Below, one piece after another: positions 1 through 10,763 of a stretch of DNA of 64,000 nt; the stretch's first letter is position 1, and every line of letters starts with the position of its first letter. The notes beneath the pieces were generated by a model. The model was not told where the DNA came from. It saw nothing but the letters and a program-made list of their open reading frames with translations, and did no database searches. A program made the translations under genes and the position numbers. Origin of the DNA: Prosopocoilus inquinatus (taxonomy: Eukaryota; Arthropoda; Insecta; Coleoptera; Lucanidae); NCBI GenBank assembly GCA_036172665.1, contig CM069876.1, positions 34,379,001 to 34,443,000 on the forward strand. The letters are read 5' to 3'.

Positions 1-378
1 CTTTCCTTTCAAGTTAAATAGAAATGTGTTAAACTGAATATTATTTTTCGACAATTTCATACGGTATCCCTTGTATCAACTGATTAGGTTAGCAATCAAT
101 TGGAGAATTTAAATCATTAAATTTATCTCTAATTTATCAGACAGTTGACAGCGCTGTTGTAAAAAAAATATACTCCTATTGACGCTCTAAACAACGCGGT
201 TTAAATTGGAGAAATGTGTAACATAATTTTTATTTCCCTGTCTTCTATGATGAAAAAGTTGGGAATCATTTATCAGCAGCATTTTCGACTTAGTACAAAA
301 GGGAACAAAAATGTTGAAAAATTAAATTTGATTTTTATGATTTTGTCATGCTGTGAGTTATCAATAAGAATACAAAAA
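1..378. other. AT-rich non-coding DNA
   Basis: I see no gene or clear repeat here. It probably belongs to an upstream Robo intron or flank. Confidence 0.4.
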
Positions 379-1610
379 TACAGTGTGTTCTTTTACTGTG
401 TGCAAATCAAAAAAACCTAAGTATAAGTACACGAAATGCTACCTTCTGTGCATATTTTCCGGTGGTTAGCGCACTATAGCCAAAAAATTTCGGAAGTACC
501 ACTTGTTTGGAACTGTTGATATCTGTGAGAGAGAAATACTAGCAAAGTCGCAACGCCTTCCTACACACCGACCCGCGCAGTTCCACAGTCAAACCCGTTT
601 CGTAGCGTTTCGTAATAATAATCAATAATCACTGATATCGATTAGTAATTATTTTATTTAAAATTTTAATTCATTGACGGCCATTTTCATAATATGACTT
701 TAAATTTAAAGATACTTTAACCTAAAAAAAATACATTTGTTTCCCTATTCTTAAAGTGACTTTAAATTAAAACTTCCTTAAAGTCTGATTATGAAAACAG
801 CCATGAGGGAATTAATGTTACATTTATTTAAATACTGCTCTACCTTAAGCGCGTCAATCGAAGAGGCGGCCGGCGTTGTAAAAACACACTTAAGAAATGG
901 AAACGCAATTTATTTATTACTTGTGAAAAATAAAACGATGGATGACGATAATGTGATTATTTAACTCATCCCCAATTTTAAGACGCGTTTTTTGTCCAGT
1001 AATTATAATCGTCGGCCTGCAAATTGAAAATACTTGAAAATGTAATTACTTACTTGGAGTGAGGTTACATTGTTTTAATAAACCAGGCGGGTTTAAAATG
1101 TTGATTGACCGGAAAATTTCGTAATCGAATTAATTGAATCTGTCATCTGAAAGATCGATTATTTTTTAATACTTCGTGAAAGTGAATATGAACTCACGTA
1201 AACCGAAAGTTTTCAAAATTTGTATCCTTCCGCATGCAGAAATTTTCCAAATGGCTGTAAGACTTCCGGCAGGTTTTTTGCCTGTTTGCAAAAGCCATTA
1301 CGATCTGTTAATACGCATCATACGAATCAAATATATGTTCGTTCACGACGATGTACAAGGTTAAACTATGTTAAACACTGACCGACTGACCCACTTTTGC
1401 GTCCTCGTTCAAACAGGCGTGCGCGAGAGCTTAGCCACCTACACTCCTTAGTTAAGCCAGCATTTCTCAAACGGTTTGGCGAAAATCTGCCAATGCATTT
1501 TTTTCGAAAATTATTAACTTTCTGTTAAGGACATATGAGTTCAATCGTTACCATTTGTAGCGATGCATTACAGGTTTAAATATTTGCACACAGTAAAAGA
1601 ACAGCCTGTA
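379..1610. mobile_element. Non-autonomous TACAGG-type DNA element with 29 bp inverted ends
   Basis: The left end 379-407 starts TACAGTGTGTTCTTTTACTG. The right end read on the minus strand from 1610 starts TACAGGCTGTTCTTTTACTG, and 27 of 29 positions agree. TA at both tips fits a TA target duplication, as in Tc1/mariner-like elements. No transposase is seen inside, and a smaller fold-back element (679-802) sits within it. A third copy of one arm lies at 48101. The superfamily is not certain. Confidence 0.5.
679..802. repeat. Short fold-back MITE
   Basis: GGCCATTTTCATAAT at the left is matched on the opposite strand by GGCTGTTTTCATAAT at the right. The interior holds further mirrored runs rich in ACTTTAA. 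About 124 bp with no coding capacity. Terminal GGCC is common in PIF-like MITEs, but I could not fix the target duplication. Confidence 0.5.
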
Positions 1611-3993
1611 TATTGTTCAACGAGCGACAACAGTTATTTTTTTTGAGCGACAGAGCAGTTGGTAATACTCGCGAGCTTAAGAAAACGATTTCGGTGAGCT
1701 AAACACTATATATTTTTTTTTCGGGAAGATCTAAATCACTTTCTGAATCAAAAATCATGATAAAGCTACCACGAACAGCACAAACTGACATTTAACAATG
1801 ACGCGATACAGCGACATCAGAGAACTAGACGGAGGTGATAATTAGTAGGATTAACATTCGTCTCTAGTTACGTAAGTTGACGTTATGAGATTTTTCTTCA
1901 CTAGTGACGGAAATCAAATTTCGCTGAAAGTATTCGGTGACAAAAAAATGTCTTTTCATAAAGGGTCGCAGAAATTAAATATTTTACACGTGGCAGTGCT
2001 GGTTAAACTTTATCTCCTTAGATATTTTATATTGATTTTAAATTGTAACTTCCGTCACTCCTGAACTTAGATTTCAATTTAAAACCAATATTATCCTCCT
2101 CAGGCGTTCGGTTTGACGTATTCCCGCCGCCGGTTATGGCACTATTTATTATTCAACAGGAACGCGACATTAATTATTGACACGAACATAGCAACGCATT
2201 TTAATGTCGCCTTCCACGCATGCACAGCGAGGATCCGTAGCTCTTGGGTGGCTCATTGTCTTTGCACGTCCGTTCGGAATTTTTTATTGCCGACATTTAG
2301 ATACCACGTCTTATTTTTTAGAGGCCATCTCATAAAACAACCACCTACGATAAGCCCCCCTTTTGTGGAATATGTTAATTCCACACCGTTTTTTATTTAT
2401 TCCGCCTGGTCGCAATTTTATTTCGCCAGATGGTTTCAATGCTGTACGTTTTTCTACCTTGAGATTCACAGATAGGTTCAAATTGTTATTTTATACCATA
2501 CATGTTAGTATTTGTCTTTCCACTTCGGCAAAAACGCTTCAAACAACATATGCATGATGTTCATTTAAAATTGTGACGCCTTAAAAATAGAAGATAGGCA
2601 ACCCATTCTACTTGAGTGCTTTTAGTATATTGATTTGGTTGATGGCTTTCTTTAATTCATATCGTAGAAAAATGGTATAATAAAAGTCAGATGCAGCTGC
2701 TCCTGGTACCTAATACATCGAATCCCCCCCAGGCCTTTCTGAACTTTATTGCGAATTAAACAGAACAGTTCACTTTTGTGCGAATAAGCAACGAAACGTT
2801 TCAATTCAGCACATAACAATCGCCCTGGCACGCTATTCACATCCACTTTCCCGCGGTCCGCTTATTAAAATGATAGCAGCGGCGACGAAATTATAGTTAT
2901 TACTGCGGCAGTTAAAACGGTTCCGCTCGATTATTAATTCAATATTGAATTTGAATATTTAGCGCGTATAGAGTCATTTGAATTTTTAATGGGCGCTCGC
3001 TCTTTGAGGTTTCACATCGATTCCGCGCCGATTGTGATGAAGAATTCCCTCTGTGATGGAGTAATTTAAAGTTTTTCAATTCACTATCGGTCTTAATTTA
3101 CTTCTGAAAGTAAATGTTTTATTGAACTTTGACTTACTTTGTCCTAAATAGTTTAACTTAAAAAGAAAAGAAAACCGAGAATCCGTTTAAAAATAATGAC
3201 GCAGGTATTTGAAACACCTGTACAAGACATCGACTTTGAAGCACAGAAGTAAAAATAAAGATGCCGAAATGCACCAGGACAAACTAAATAAAGAATCGTC
3301 ATATCTTAACAGAACTGAGAACATTTCGCGACATTTACCGACAAGGACACCGCTTTGCAGGTATTCCAACACAGCGTCTGCCATCTGTGGACGCTTGCGG
3401 AGATGTTTGACGAATACCGACTCAGTATTCTTTGATTTGATGTTTATGACGTTTGTGACCATCTCGGTATTCTTTGATCTTCCCAATACGCAATGGAACT
3501 TATACCTACCCGGAGTTTACCGCGAAACAAATGCACTGAAGGCGGAATCCTTTCATAAAATTATTAAATCAAGGCGAGACGAATTGCGCATCCGCGGTTT
3601 TTATTTCTCGAAGCACTATGACGCCGCTTTATTGTGCCGTAGTTAACGAAATAACCGCAGGATGACTGACACTAGCATATTTTAATTTTACGAAATTTTA
3701 AACCCTAACAACTTTACATAGCTAAAGAGAAAGGTGAGAAATGATGCCAAAATTACATTTGAAAATTAAAAACACCACACCTCAGATAATTTAATTTAAA
3801 CAAAGAAGGATTAAATGTCAAATACAGACGCAATATCTAATTTTTCTAATTCTGTTGTTTCGTTAAAAGTACGGCAAATTTGCATTGCGCTTGTTGCGCA
3901 ACTTTTCTTCTCTCAAAAAGAAAACAAACGAAGCGTTTAGAATACTTAACGTCTCCTCGGCAAATGAAATTTACAGACAAACTTTTGTTACAG
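1611..3993. other. Non-coding stretch, probable Robo intron
   Basis: No convincing exon was recognised. GC content rises near 2830-3060, where several TAAT-type motifs lie between GC-rich words; that is typical of regulatory DNA but proves nothing. An open frame at 3209-3646 has no recognisable domain and overlaps an equally open antisense frame, so I treat it as chance. Confidence 0.35.
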
Positions 3994-4275
3994 TTCTGCG
4001 TGATGACTTCAGGGCAATCCCGATAGACACGAGAGTAGCTGCCGGAGAGACGGCTCTGCTTCAGTGCGGCCCACCTAAGGGACATCCAGAGCCCACGGTC
4101 GTCTGGAAAAAAGACGGGAAAGAGCTGGAGCTCGACGGCAGACGGATCCGCATTGTCGACGGTGGAAATCTTATGATTTCCGACGTTCGTCAACATGACG
4201 AGGGTCGATACCAGTGCGTCGCGCACAATTTGGTGGGCTCAAAGGAATCCTCACCAGCTACACTTACCGTACACG
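3994..4275 (+). CDS. robo: Robo exon: Ig2 domain
   Basis: The exon follows a pyrimidine-rich acceptor ending TTTTGTTACAG and enters in phase 1. It reads VLRDDFRAIP onward, with the Ig cysteines in LLQCG and YQCVAHN and the conserved Trp in VVWKKDG. It ends before GTAATT in phase 1. In Drosophila Robo, Ig1 and Ig2 form the Slit-binding region. Confidence 0.92.
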
Positions 4276-7200
4276 GTAATTAATACCTAAGTTTAAATTT
4301 GAAATGAGCTCAATGCAATTTCATTACAGTGAAACCCTTCTTTAATAAAGAGCCCCAGGATTTCGTAGCCCTTTCCGGACAAAAGGTGACGTTTCAATGC
4401 GCCGTCGACGGTGAGCCCACTCCGAACGTCTTATGGCGAAGGGAAGACGGTAAAATGCCAATCGGACGTGCCCGAATCCTAGATGATAAATCTCTCCTCA
4501 TCGACAGCGTTCAAACATCCGACGAAGGCCTGTACATATGCGAAGCCGAGAACGTGGTTGGCACCATCACGGCGAAGGCATCGCTCGTCGTCAACTGTAA
4601 GTTTCAAGAACCATTAAAGCTCTGAAATTTTACGGCCGTTCCAAAAAAACATCAACGTCAAGGAACCTTTAATGGTATACAGATGATTATAACAGCCTTA
4701 CTTAATCAGGTCAAAACAATGGGCCTTGTCAGTTCTAAATCAGCCCTCTTGTTAAAAGACATGTTATTTCTGCGTGCGCTTACTTATTTGGAAATATAAG
4801 GCTTATGTGTCATTTGTATTCTGTCTACTTTTTACTCTTTAGACGCAACGTCTGCATTTTTTTGCCCGTCTGGACCTCTCTTCGTATACATTATTTAAAG
4901 CAGAGTTCGTTTCTTCCATTTTTGCTTTTGCTCTTTATTTCCAGCTCCTCCCACGTTTAAGGAACGACCGCGCGATCAGAAAGTCAGCCTGAACGGCGTT
5001 GTTGAATTTCTCTGCGAAGCTACCGGTAATCCACCGCCTTCCGTGTTCTGGAATAAAGAGGGATCGCAACTGCTCATGTTTCCCGATAACGCTTACGGAC
5101 ATATGCATGTGCAGTCGGATGGAACCTTGCGAATTCAAGGCGTTCAAAGAGAAGACGCCGGCTTTTTAGTATGCTCCGCGCTTAGCGTTGCTGGATCGAG
5201 CAGTGTTCGTGCGTTTCTACAGGTAATAAAATAGATATATGGCTGTGTTTCTTGTTCTGTTAACTTTCGCGGCTTCATTTTGTACAAGGCAAAAAGTTCT
5301 CTGCAATATCTCAAAAAGTAACGAACACATCGTCGTCCGTTTCGCAGTATCTTCTCTTTGGTGAAATTATTTACCCACTTTAAAATTCAACATAATAATA
5401 ATTTACAATTAATTTGAAACTTCGCAACCATTCATTCATACGTTGCATTGGAATGAACAATGTCCCTTATTTGCAATTTCGTGATCCCGGTTCAATTCAA
5501 AACCAATTACATTTACTTTCCAGGTTACTTCCGTAGCTGATTTACCACCTCCAATAATCCAAATCGGCCCGGCAAATCAAACCCTCCCCCTCCATAGCAT
5601 GGTTACTTTACACTGCAAAGCATCAAACCCAGAAGGTGCACCCCCTAAAATACGCTGGCTGAAAGACGGCAAGCACATCCAAGCGGGTAGCCTCCCCGAC
5701 CGCTATACGCTTAGCCCAGGCGGAACTCTCGATATTGACGGTAGGGTTGCCCCCAATTCCTTTCTTGCCTTATAGTAATTAACCTGGGCGATAATTTCAG
5801 ACTTACAAATCGACGACTCCGGCCTTTATACCTGCTCGGCTACATCAGAGAGCGGCGAAAGTTCATGGTCGGCGTCCTTGAGCGTCGTCGAAGGTTCTTC
5901 CACACCGTTGCACCGCAGCCCAGATCCGTCCACTTTCCCTCGTGCGCCCCCCACACCTCGTGTACTTAACGCGACAGAATCCAGCATCAGCCTATCTTGG
6001 GAAAGCGATGATGAGGAGCCTGGATTAGTCGGATACACCGTGGAATATTGGAGCCCCGATTTGCAAACCGGTTGGGTCGTGGCTGCCCATCGCGTGCCGA
6101 ATTCCTACATGGTGGTGCGCGAGTTGAAACCCGATAGTTCTTACGTGTTCATAGTGCGTGCGGAAAATGCTCACGGTTTATCTCCCGCGAGTGGTGTGTC
6201 AGCAGGTGCGAGGACATTAACTAATTCGAGGTCGGTTCCGCGTTCTGAACTTGACACCGCGAGAACTATGCTCAGCACCAAGCTCGTCGAGTTGAGAGAC
6301 GCTCGGTCTTTAACGTCTAGCTCCATCAAGTTGGTGTGGACGCTGACGTCCCCCGATTACGTGGAGGGACTTTACATTAGATTCAGGGAGTTATCTGGCG
6401 GATCCCACAATTACAACATCTTAACGGTCCTCAACATCCGCACCAGCACCTATGCGGTAACCAATTTGAAGAAGTTTACCAAATACGAGTTCTTTATTTC
6501 GCCGTTCTATAAGAGCGTCGAGGGTCAACCGTCGAATTCGCGAGTTGCGCAGACGTTGGAGGACGTTCCTTCTGCCCCACCTGACGGTATAACAGCGGGG
6601 GTTTTCAATGATACGGCTGGTTGGGTGCGTTGGTCTCCTCCGCCCCCGCAACATCACAACGGGGTAATTGTCGGATATAAAATTCAAATCAAAGGAAGCG
6701 CCGTACGTTCGATGACAATGAATGCCAGTACGACGTCGGTGCTCATAAGCAACTTGACTTCTGGAGGGTTGTACAATGCGAAAGTAGCCGCGCTAACTCA
6801 CGCTGGATTGGGTCCGTTTTCAAACGCGGTTCCTCTCTTAACGGCGCCCAGAGCGCAAAGTCCTAGGACGCTGGGGCCTTTGGTACCTCTGGTGAGGCAG
6901 ACGTGGTTTGTGGTGCTCCTGGCAGTACTCGCCTTGCTTTTATTGGCTGCTACCGGTGGTGTTTTGTACTTGAAGCGAAGACAATCGCTCAATAAACAAT
7001 TGGGTCACTTGAATGTACCTGTGGTGAATGCGACGCAACTGAATACCAAGGAGAGTCTGTGGATAGACAGGGGATGGCGAGCTACCGATTGTGATAAAGA
7101 CTCGTCGATACCACTAGCACCCCAACCCGCTGATTATGCCGAGGTTGACACCAGAAGCCTCTCAACTTTTTACAATTGCAAAAAGAGCCCTGATAATCCG

Positions 7201-7728
7201 ACTCCGTACGCCACGACTATGTTGGTACCCCCTCCGAATTGGTCCGAAATAATCCCTCCGCCGCCTGACCACCCTCCACCTGAATGCCCGCGAGATAGCA
7301 ACGCGCCGTGTCCTCCTCCACGCGGTGGAAGCAGCTGCGGGAGTGGTGGGGGTTACGCGTGTTACGCCATGCACGTCCCCAGCCACCCCGGAAGTCAATG
7401 TAACAGAATGGCTCAGTATCCTAGAACTGGTTCATGTGGAAATTGTGATGCACACTGCTCGCTTGCCAGCGGAAGTTCCGGAAGACGTTCCACCCCCCGA
7501 GGTCACTGCCATCCCCCGCACAATTGTGATAATAAAATCTGGAGCAATCATCATTGGGAAGATGGGGATGCCGACGTGGAAACTGATAGACACTCTTGCT
7601 CCAGCAGCCATGACACTACGTGTTCTTGTAGTGAGTCTTCGTGTTTGTACGCCGAGGCCGGTCCATCTGCGAATGTCAGACCTTTGCCTCCACAATCGCA
7701 CTGCCAAATGAAACGGTGCATGAAGTGA
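3994..7728 (+). CDS. robo: Roundabout (Robo) family axon-guidance receptor, 3' five exons (5' end missing)
   Basis: Robo proteins are cell-surface receptors for Slit that steer axons and migrating cells. Coding exons read as 3994-4275, 4330-4596, 4945-5222, 5524-5740 and 5801-7728, all with GT-AG introns (54, 348, 301 and 60 bp) and consistent phases, giving about 989 residues. The order is Ig2 (with the Robo signature LRDDFR), Ig3, Ig4, Ig5, three FN3 domains, a hydrophobic span at 6904-6975 (starting WFVVLLAVLALLLL) and a tail of about 250 residues. The tail has YAEVDT (CC0-like, 7135), PTPYATT (CC1-like, 7198) and IIPPPPDHPPP (CC2-like, near 7250), then a Cys/Ser/His-rich end. Signal peptide and Ig1 were not found, so those exons probably lie upstream of the window. 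Family membership is secure. Which insect paralogue (Robo1 or Robo2/3 type) is less so; the short tail suggests Robo2/3. Confidence 0.93.
4330..4596 (+). CDS. robo: Robo exon: Ig3 domain
   Basis: The acceptor is TTTCATTACAG and the donor GTAAGT; both borders are phase 1, so the exon is symmetric. The protein begins KPFFNKEPQDF and has the Ig cysteines in TFQCAVDG and YICEAEN. The intron before it is only 54 bp, near the lower limit common in insects. Confidence 0.92.
4945..5222 (+). CDS. robo: Robo exon: Ig4 domain
   Basis: The acceptor is TTTATTTCCAG and the donor GTAATA. The exon enters in phase 1 and leaves in phase 0. The sequence runs PPTFKERPRDQKV to VRAFLQ, with Ig cysteines in EFLCEATG and FLVCSAL and a Trp in VFWNKEG. 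Confidence 0.9.
5524..5740 (+). CDS. robo: Robo exon: first half of Ig5
   Basis: It begins after ACTTTCCAG in phase 0 and ends before GTAGGG in phase 1. It carries the first Ig5 cysteine (TLHCKASN) and the Trp in IRWLKDGK, and stops at GGTLDID. The Ig5 fold is completed by the next exon after a 60 bp intron. Confidence 0.9.
5801..7728 (+). CDS. robo: Robo terminal exon: end of Ig5, three FN3 domains, membrane span, cytoplasmic tail
   Basis: This 1.93 kb exon opens with LQIDDSGLYTCSATS, finishing Ig5. FN3-1 starts at PPTPRVLNATESS, FN3-2 around ARSLTSSSIKLVW and FN3-3 at PSAPPDGITAGVF. The membrane span at 6904-6975 is followed by KRRQS, a stop-transfer signal. The tail contains the YAEV, PYATT and proline-rich motifs within about 50 residues, then a Gly/Ser/Cys/His-rich stretch ending SCLYAEA...MKRCMK and a TGA stop. 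All three FN3 domains, the membrane span and the tail share one exon with no intron. Confidence 0.93.
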
Positions 7729-8402
7729 AACCCCCAAGTAGTATTCAGTGATACTTAAGTGACTTAAACATATCTACGTATAAGTGTGAAACCGGACTTA
7801 CGAAGAAGTATTTTTCATATCGCACGGCTGATGGCCTAAATTGTGTCCTAATTTGCGTTAACTAGTCCATAGTTATTTAGTTACCATTAACACTCAACTA
7901 TGAAAACGTCTTCCTGTATTCGACTGCACTGTTCGGGAGACAATAAAGACAGTTGTTACAAGCCGTTCTTATAATGTGTCATACGTAGAGAATCAATAGA
8001 CTAAGGGACATATTTTAGCATCATTTTTATTTCATTCACATAGAGGAGTCGTATGTTTTCTTTTTTGCTTTCGTAGTATAACCAAAGAACTGCGTGGACC
8101 TCCAAAGTCCGATCCAATACAATCTCAGACTGAATTCCTACTCTTCTCTAGCAATACTAATAGATATCCCTTAAGTAGGTCTTACGTAAATTGTGATTTA
8201 GAATAAATAATAATTTAAAATCTCTGTACATAGATTTCGTGAGCTTGTAAATAAATTGTTACGACTACGACATATAATGAGGTATTTATAAGTTTTTCTT
8301 TTCTGTAGAAATAAAGTGTAAGATAATGATGCGATGTAGATATTTATTATTTTTGTTCTGTTATTTATAATTGAATAAACTGGTACTTATACAATCAAAT
8401 CT
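7729..8402 (+). promoter_or_regulatory. Robo 3' UTR with several poly(A) signals
   Basis: AT-rich DNA after the Robo stop contains AATAAA at 7942-7947, 8310-8315 and 8374-8379, so alternative 3' ends are possible. The true cleavage site cannot be told from sequence alone. Confidence 0.55.
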
Positions 8403-9687
8403 CGTTTTACTCTAAATACAATCAATCAAAAAGATTTACACAAGCGTCCGAGCTTTAGGGTAAGTACGAAGGTGACGGGGATGGTTATATTTTATTTCAT
8501 CTCGAACGATCTAGAGCCGACGAAAACCTCCGCAAAGTTTCTGGAACATGGCGCCAATTACAAGCAATGATATTTCTTGTCTAGGACAAGAAGGTAAGTA
8601 TGAATTTCATTAAAGAATTAAATTTGTATCATGCGTTGGGCTTGCCCTGTTGGTGGGTAGCGTAAAATTATATCAGGATGAATCACTTCTGATGTTGTAT
8701 GCGTAACTAACAGGCCGTAAACTATTAGCTTTAATGAGGGGCCTTAAAATTACCCGTGGGGATCGTGTTAGTGCCATTAGTTTCCCATAAATGGGATACG
8801 TCTAAATCAATCCGATCCGTTTCGACACGCAACCGAATTCATTGTAGCACGCCCGCGTCCTCCGCCCTTTCGCAAAATAGGATCGTCGCAATTGCCACAA
8901 AAAATCCATCCAGGAAGAGCGAGGATAATTTATAAACAAACGCGATCGAGTGATACTGAATTTCTTCGGAACATTCTGAATGCCAGCGCTAAATAAAATA
9001 CAGTTCCCCGTATCTATGTAGTTATTTACGGTGGAATAGCTCACGATATCTATACAGATGTATTCCAGCGTAAAATAAGAAGTAACAGAAAGTAATTATT
9101 ATAAACACATAGCCGGCAAGGCAGATAGGATTGTTACGCGTCGTTTTTACGTTCTGGCTTTTATTTCGAGAAATTTATTATCTGAAACAACTGTTTCGCG
9201 ATAACTACAAACCTGTTCACTCGCTCGGACTCAATATAATAAATTATTACGGGCTAATTACGATAACGGTCTTGCTTGTACAAAAACCAAATGAGGCGAT
9301 AACCTCACACCCTACGACTATCCGAACGTCTCGGCGACTGTTATTTTCCCTTTCTCGGTAATCTTATACGCCCGTTCTTATCTGTTTCGGCGTGAGCCAA
9401 TATGCATTTTCTGAAAATAAGCTGTGAAATTTACGATTATGGTTATACTTCGTGAAAGGTGGATTGCCCCTTGTACCGGAGCAATTTTAAAAAGTCCATG
9501 AATATTCTACGTGTCTTCGAAATTACTTTGCGTTATTCTTACTTGCGGTTGAATGTGAAATTTGCATGAAACGAATTTATTATAACTTCCACGATACGTA
9601 TAAAAGAGATGAAAAAATAATTCATTCATCTGCAATAGGTAAATTGAAAGTCGATTTCATAAGCTGACGTCTTCTTTTTCCTTTTAT
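8403..9687. other. Intergenic AT-rich stretch
   Basis: No gene is recognised. The only coding-like hint is a short ATG frame at 8548-8593 running straight into a perfect GTAAGT donor, too short to support by itself. Confidence 0.35.
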
Positions 9688-9909
9688 TAGTGATGTGCCG
9701 GATCGTTGAAAATCCGCGGATACAAATACGGATACAGATATTCGTATCTACATCCGTGGATTGGGTTCTTTATTTCTAGGTCTGCGGATACTGACACGGA
9801 TGTAGTCACCAAATAAGGTGAACGGAACAGCCTAAAAGTGCAACGAACCGTTTTTCTTCGCGAATATCCGCAGATACTGATACGTATACGAATATCCGGA
9901 ACATCACTA
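9688..9909. mobile_element. hAT-like MITE, 222 bp, with near-perfect 8 bp target duplication
   Basis: The left end TAGTGATGTGCCGGAT is mirrored at the right by TAGTGATGTTCCGGAT on the other strand. Flanks CCTTTTAT (9680-9687) and CTTTTTAT (9910-9917) agree at 7 of 8 positions, the duplication length of hAT elements. The interior is built from degenerate CGGATAC-type words in both orientations, so the whole element can fold into a hairpin. Confidence 0.7.
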
Positions 9910-9917
9910 CTTTTTAT

Positions 9918-10254
9918 ATAATTCTTTTTATATGGAAGTCTTTTCTATTTTTTGAAAGTACGTACCTTTTGTTTTGGAACAACTATTTTTGATTGTTGCA
10001 ACATCCTATTGTGCCGCCTCAACTTTCCATTGAAGACTTAGTCATTGTGGCAGTTGCCAGGAGTCAGTCAAAAGAAACCAAATGGCCATTTTTGACCACC
10101 GAAATCGTACGTTACGACTTTGAAAATAATAAAAGGTACTACGATACCCGAAAAAATACTTTAACTCCCCTCACTACTATTTTTTTTTTCTCTTCGTTGA
10201 TGGTTGAATTCCTGACTTGACCGATTGGAACTGCGTGTCTCGCATTTCTTCTAC
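9918..10254. other. Non-coding stretch
   Basis: I see no gene or clear repeat between the hAT-like MITE and the inverted-repeat block at 10255. Confidence 0.3.
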
Positions 10255-10763
10255 TGCCGACGTTTCGTTCTTCATTCCTCAGGGCTGCTGCTGCTGTCGC
10301 TTGTCAGATCAAGTCGAGTTTGGTAAATTCAGAACATCCAATCTTTAACAAGATCGTGGAATGAAACATACAGGAAATATGGAAAAATTATCGTATGAAG
10401 AACGTGGCCGCAATCATCCCAATCAATGACGATGGTGAGACGTCATTCGAGGATTCTTCAAACCTTCATACATATACTACAAGCGCTGCTGTCGCTTGTG
10501 GTGATCTTGCTGCTACTTCTCGTTAGAGAGGGAAACGGTCACAGTCTCAACGACTGACGAGAAGCAGCACAAGACCAGAAAGAGAAGCGGCAACAAAACC
10601 ACCTTCGATAGTCTCAACGATTAATGATAAGCAGCAAGACCACCACCACCACTACCACCATCGCCACCAGCAGCAGCACAGAGACTGTCAGTCTAAACGA
10701 CTAAAGAGTAGCAGCTGCAAGACTACCACAGCACCCTTAGGAAAGAACGAAACGTTGGCAGTG
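10255..10763. repeat. Inverted-repeat block with hammerhead-like ends and triplet-rich interior
   Basis: CTGCCGACGTTTCGTTCTT at the left is mirrored by AAGAACGAAACGTTGGCAG at the right with one mismatch. Read on the outward strand, both ends resemble a hammerhead core (GAAACGUC or GAAACGUU next to a CUGAGGA or CUUAGGA block) but lack a clear stem II. The interior is rich in CAG/CTG and CAC triplets and includes a segment (10305-10490) repeated at 13609. Confidence 0.45.
10305..10490 (+). repeat. Direct repeat, copy 1 (internally deleted)
   Basis: Starts CAGATCAAGTCGAGTTTGG and matches 13609-13907 almost throughout, but lacks about 110 bp of that copy's middle. High similarity suggests a recent duplication. 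Confidence 0.7.

Noticed and set aside
3209..3646. 145-codon open frame just upstream of the Robo Ig2 exon
   Set aside because: It overlaps an antisense open frame of 99 codons, has no Ig or signal-peptide features, and cannot be spliced in as Ig1.
7162..7737. Long open frames in other frames over the Robo tail
   Set aside because: They are shadows of GC-rich Robo coding sequence.
8548..8593. Tiny ATG exon ending at a perfect GTAAGT donor
   Set aside because: Only 15 codons, with no partner exon recognisable.
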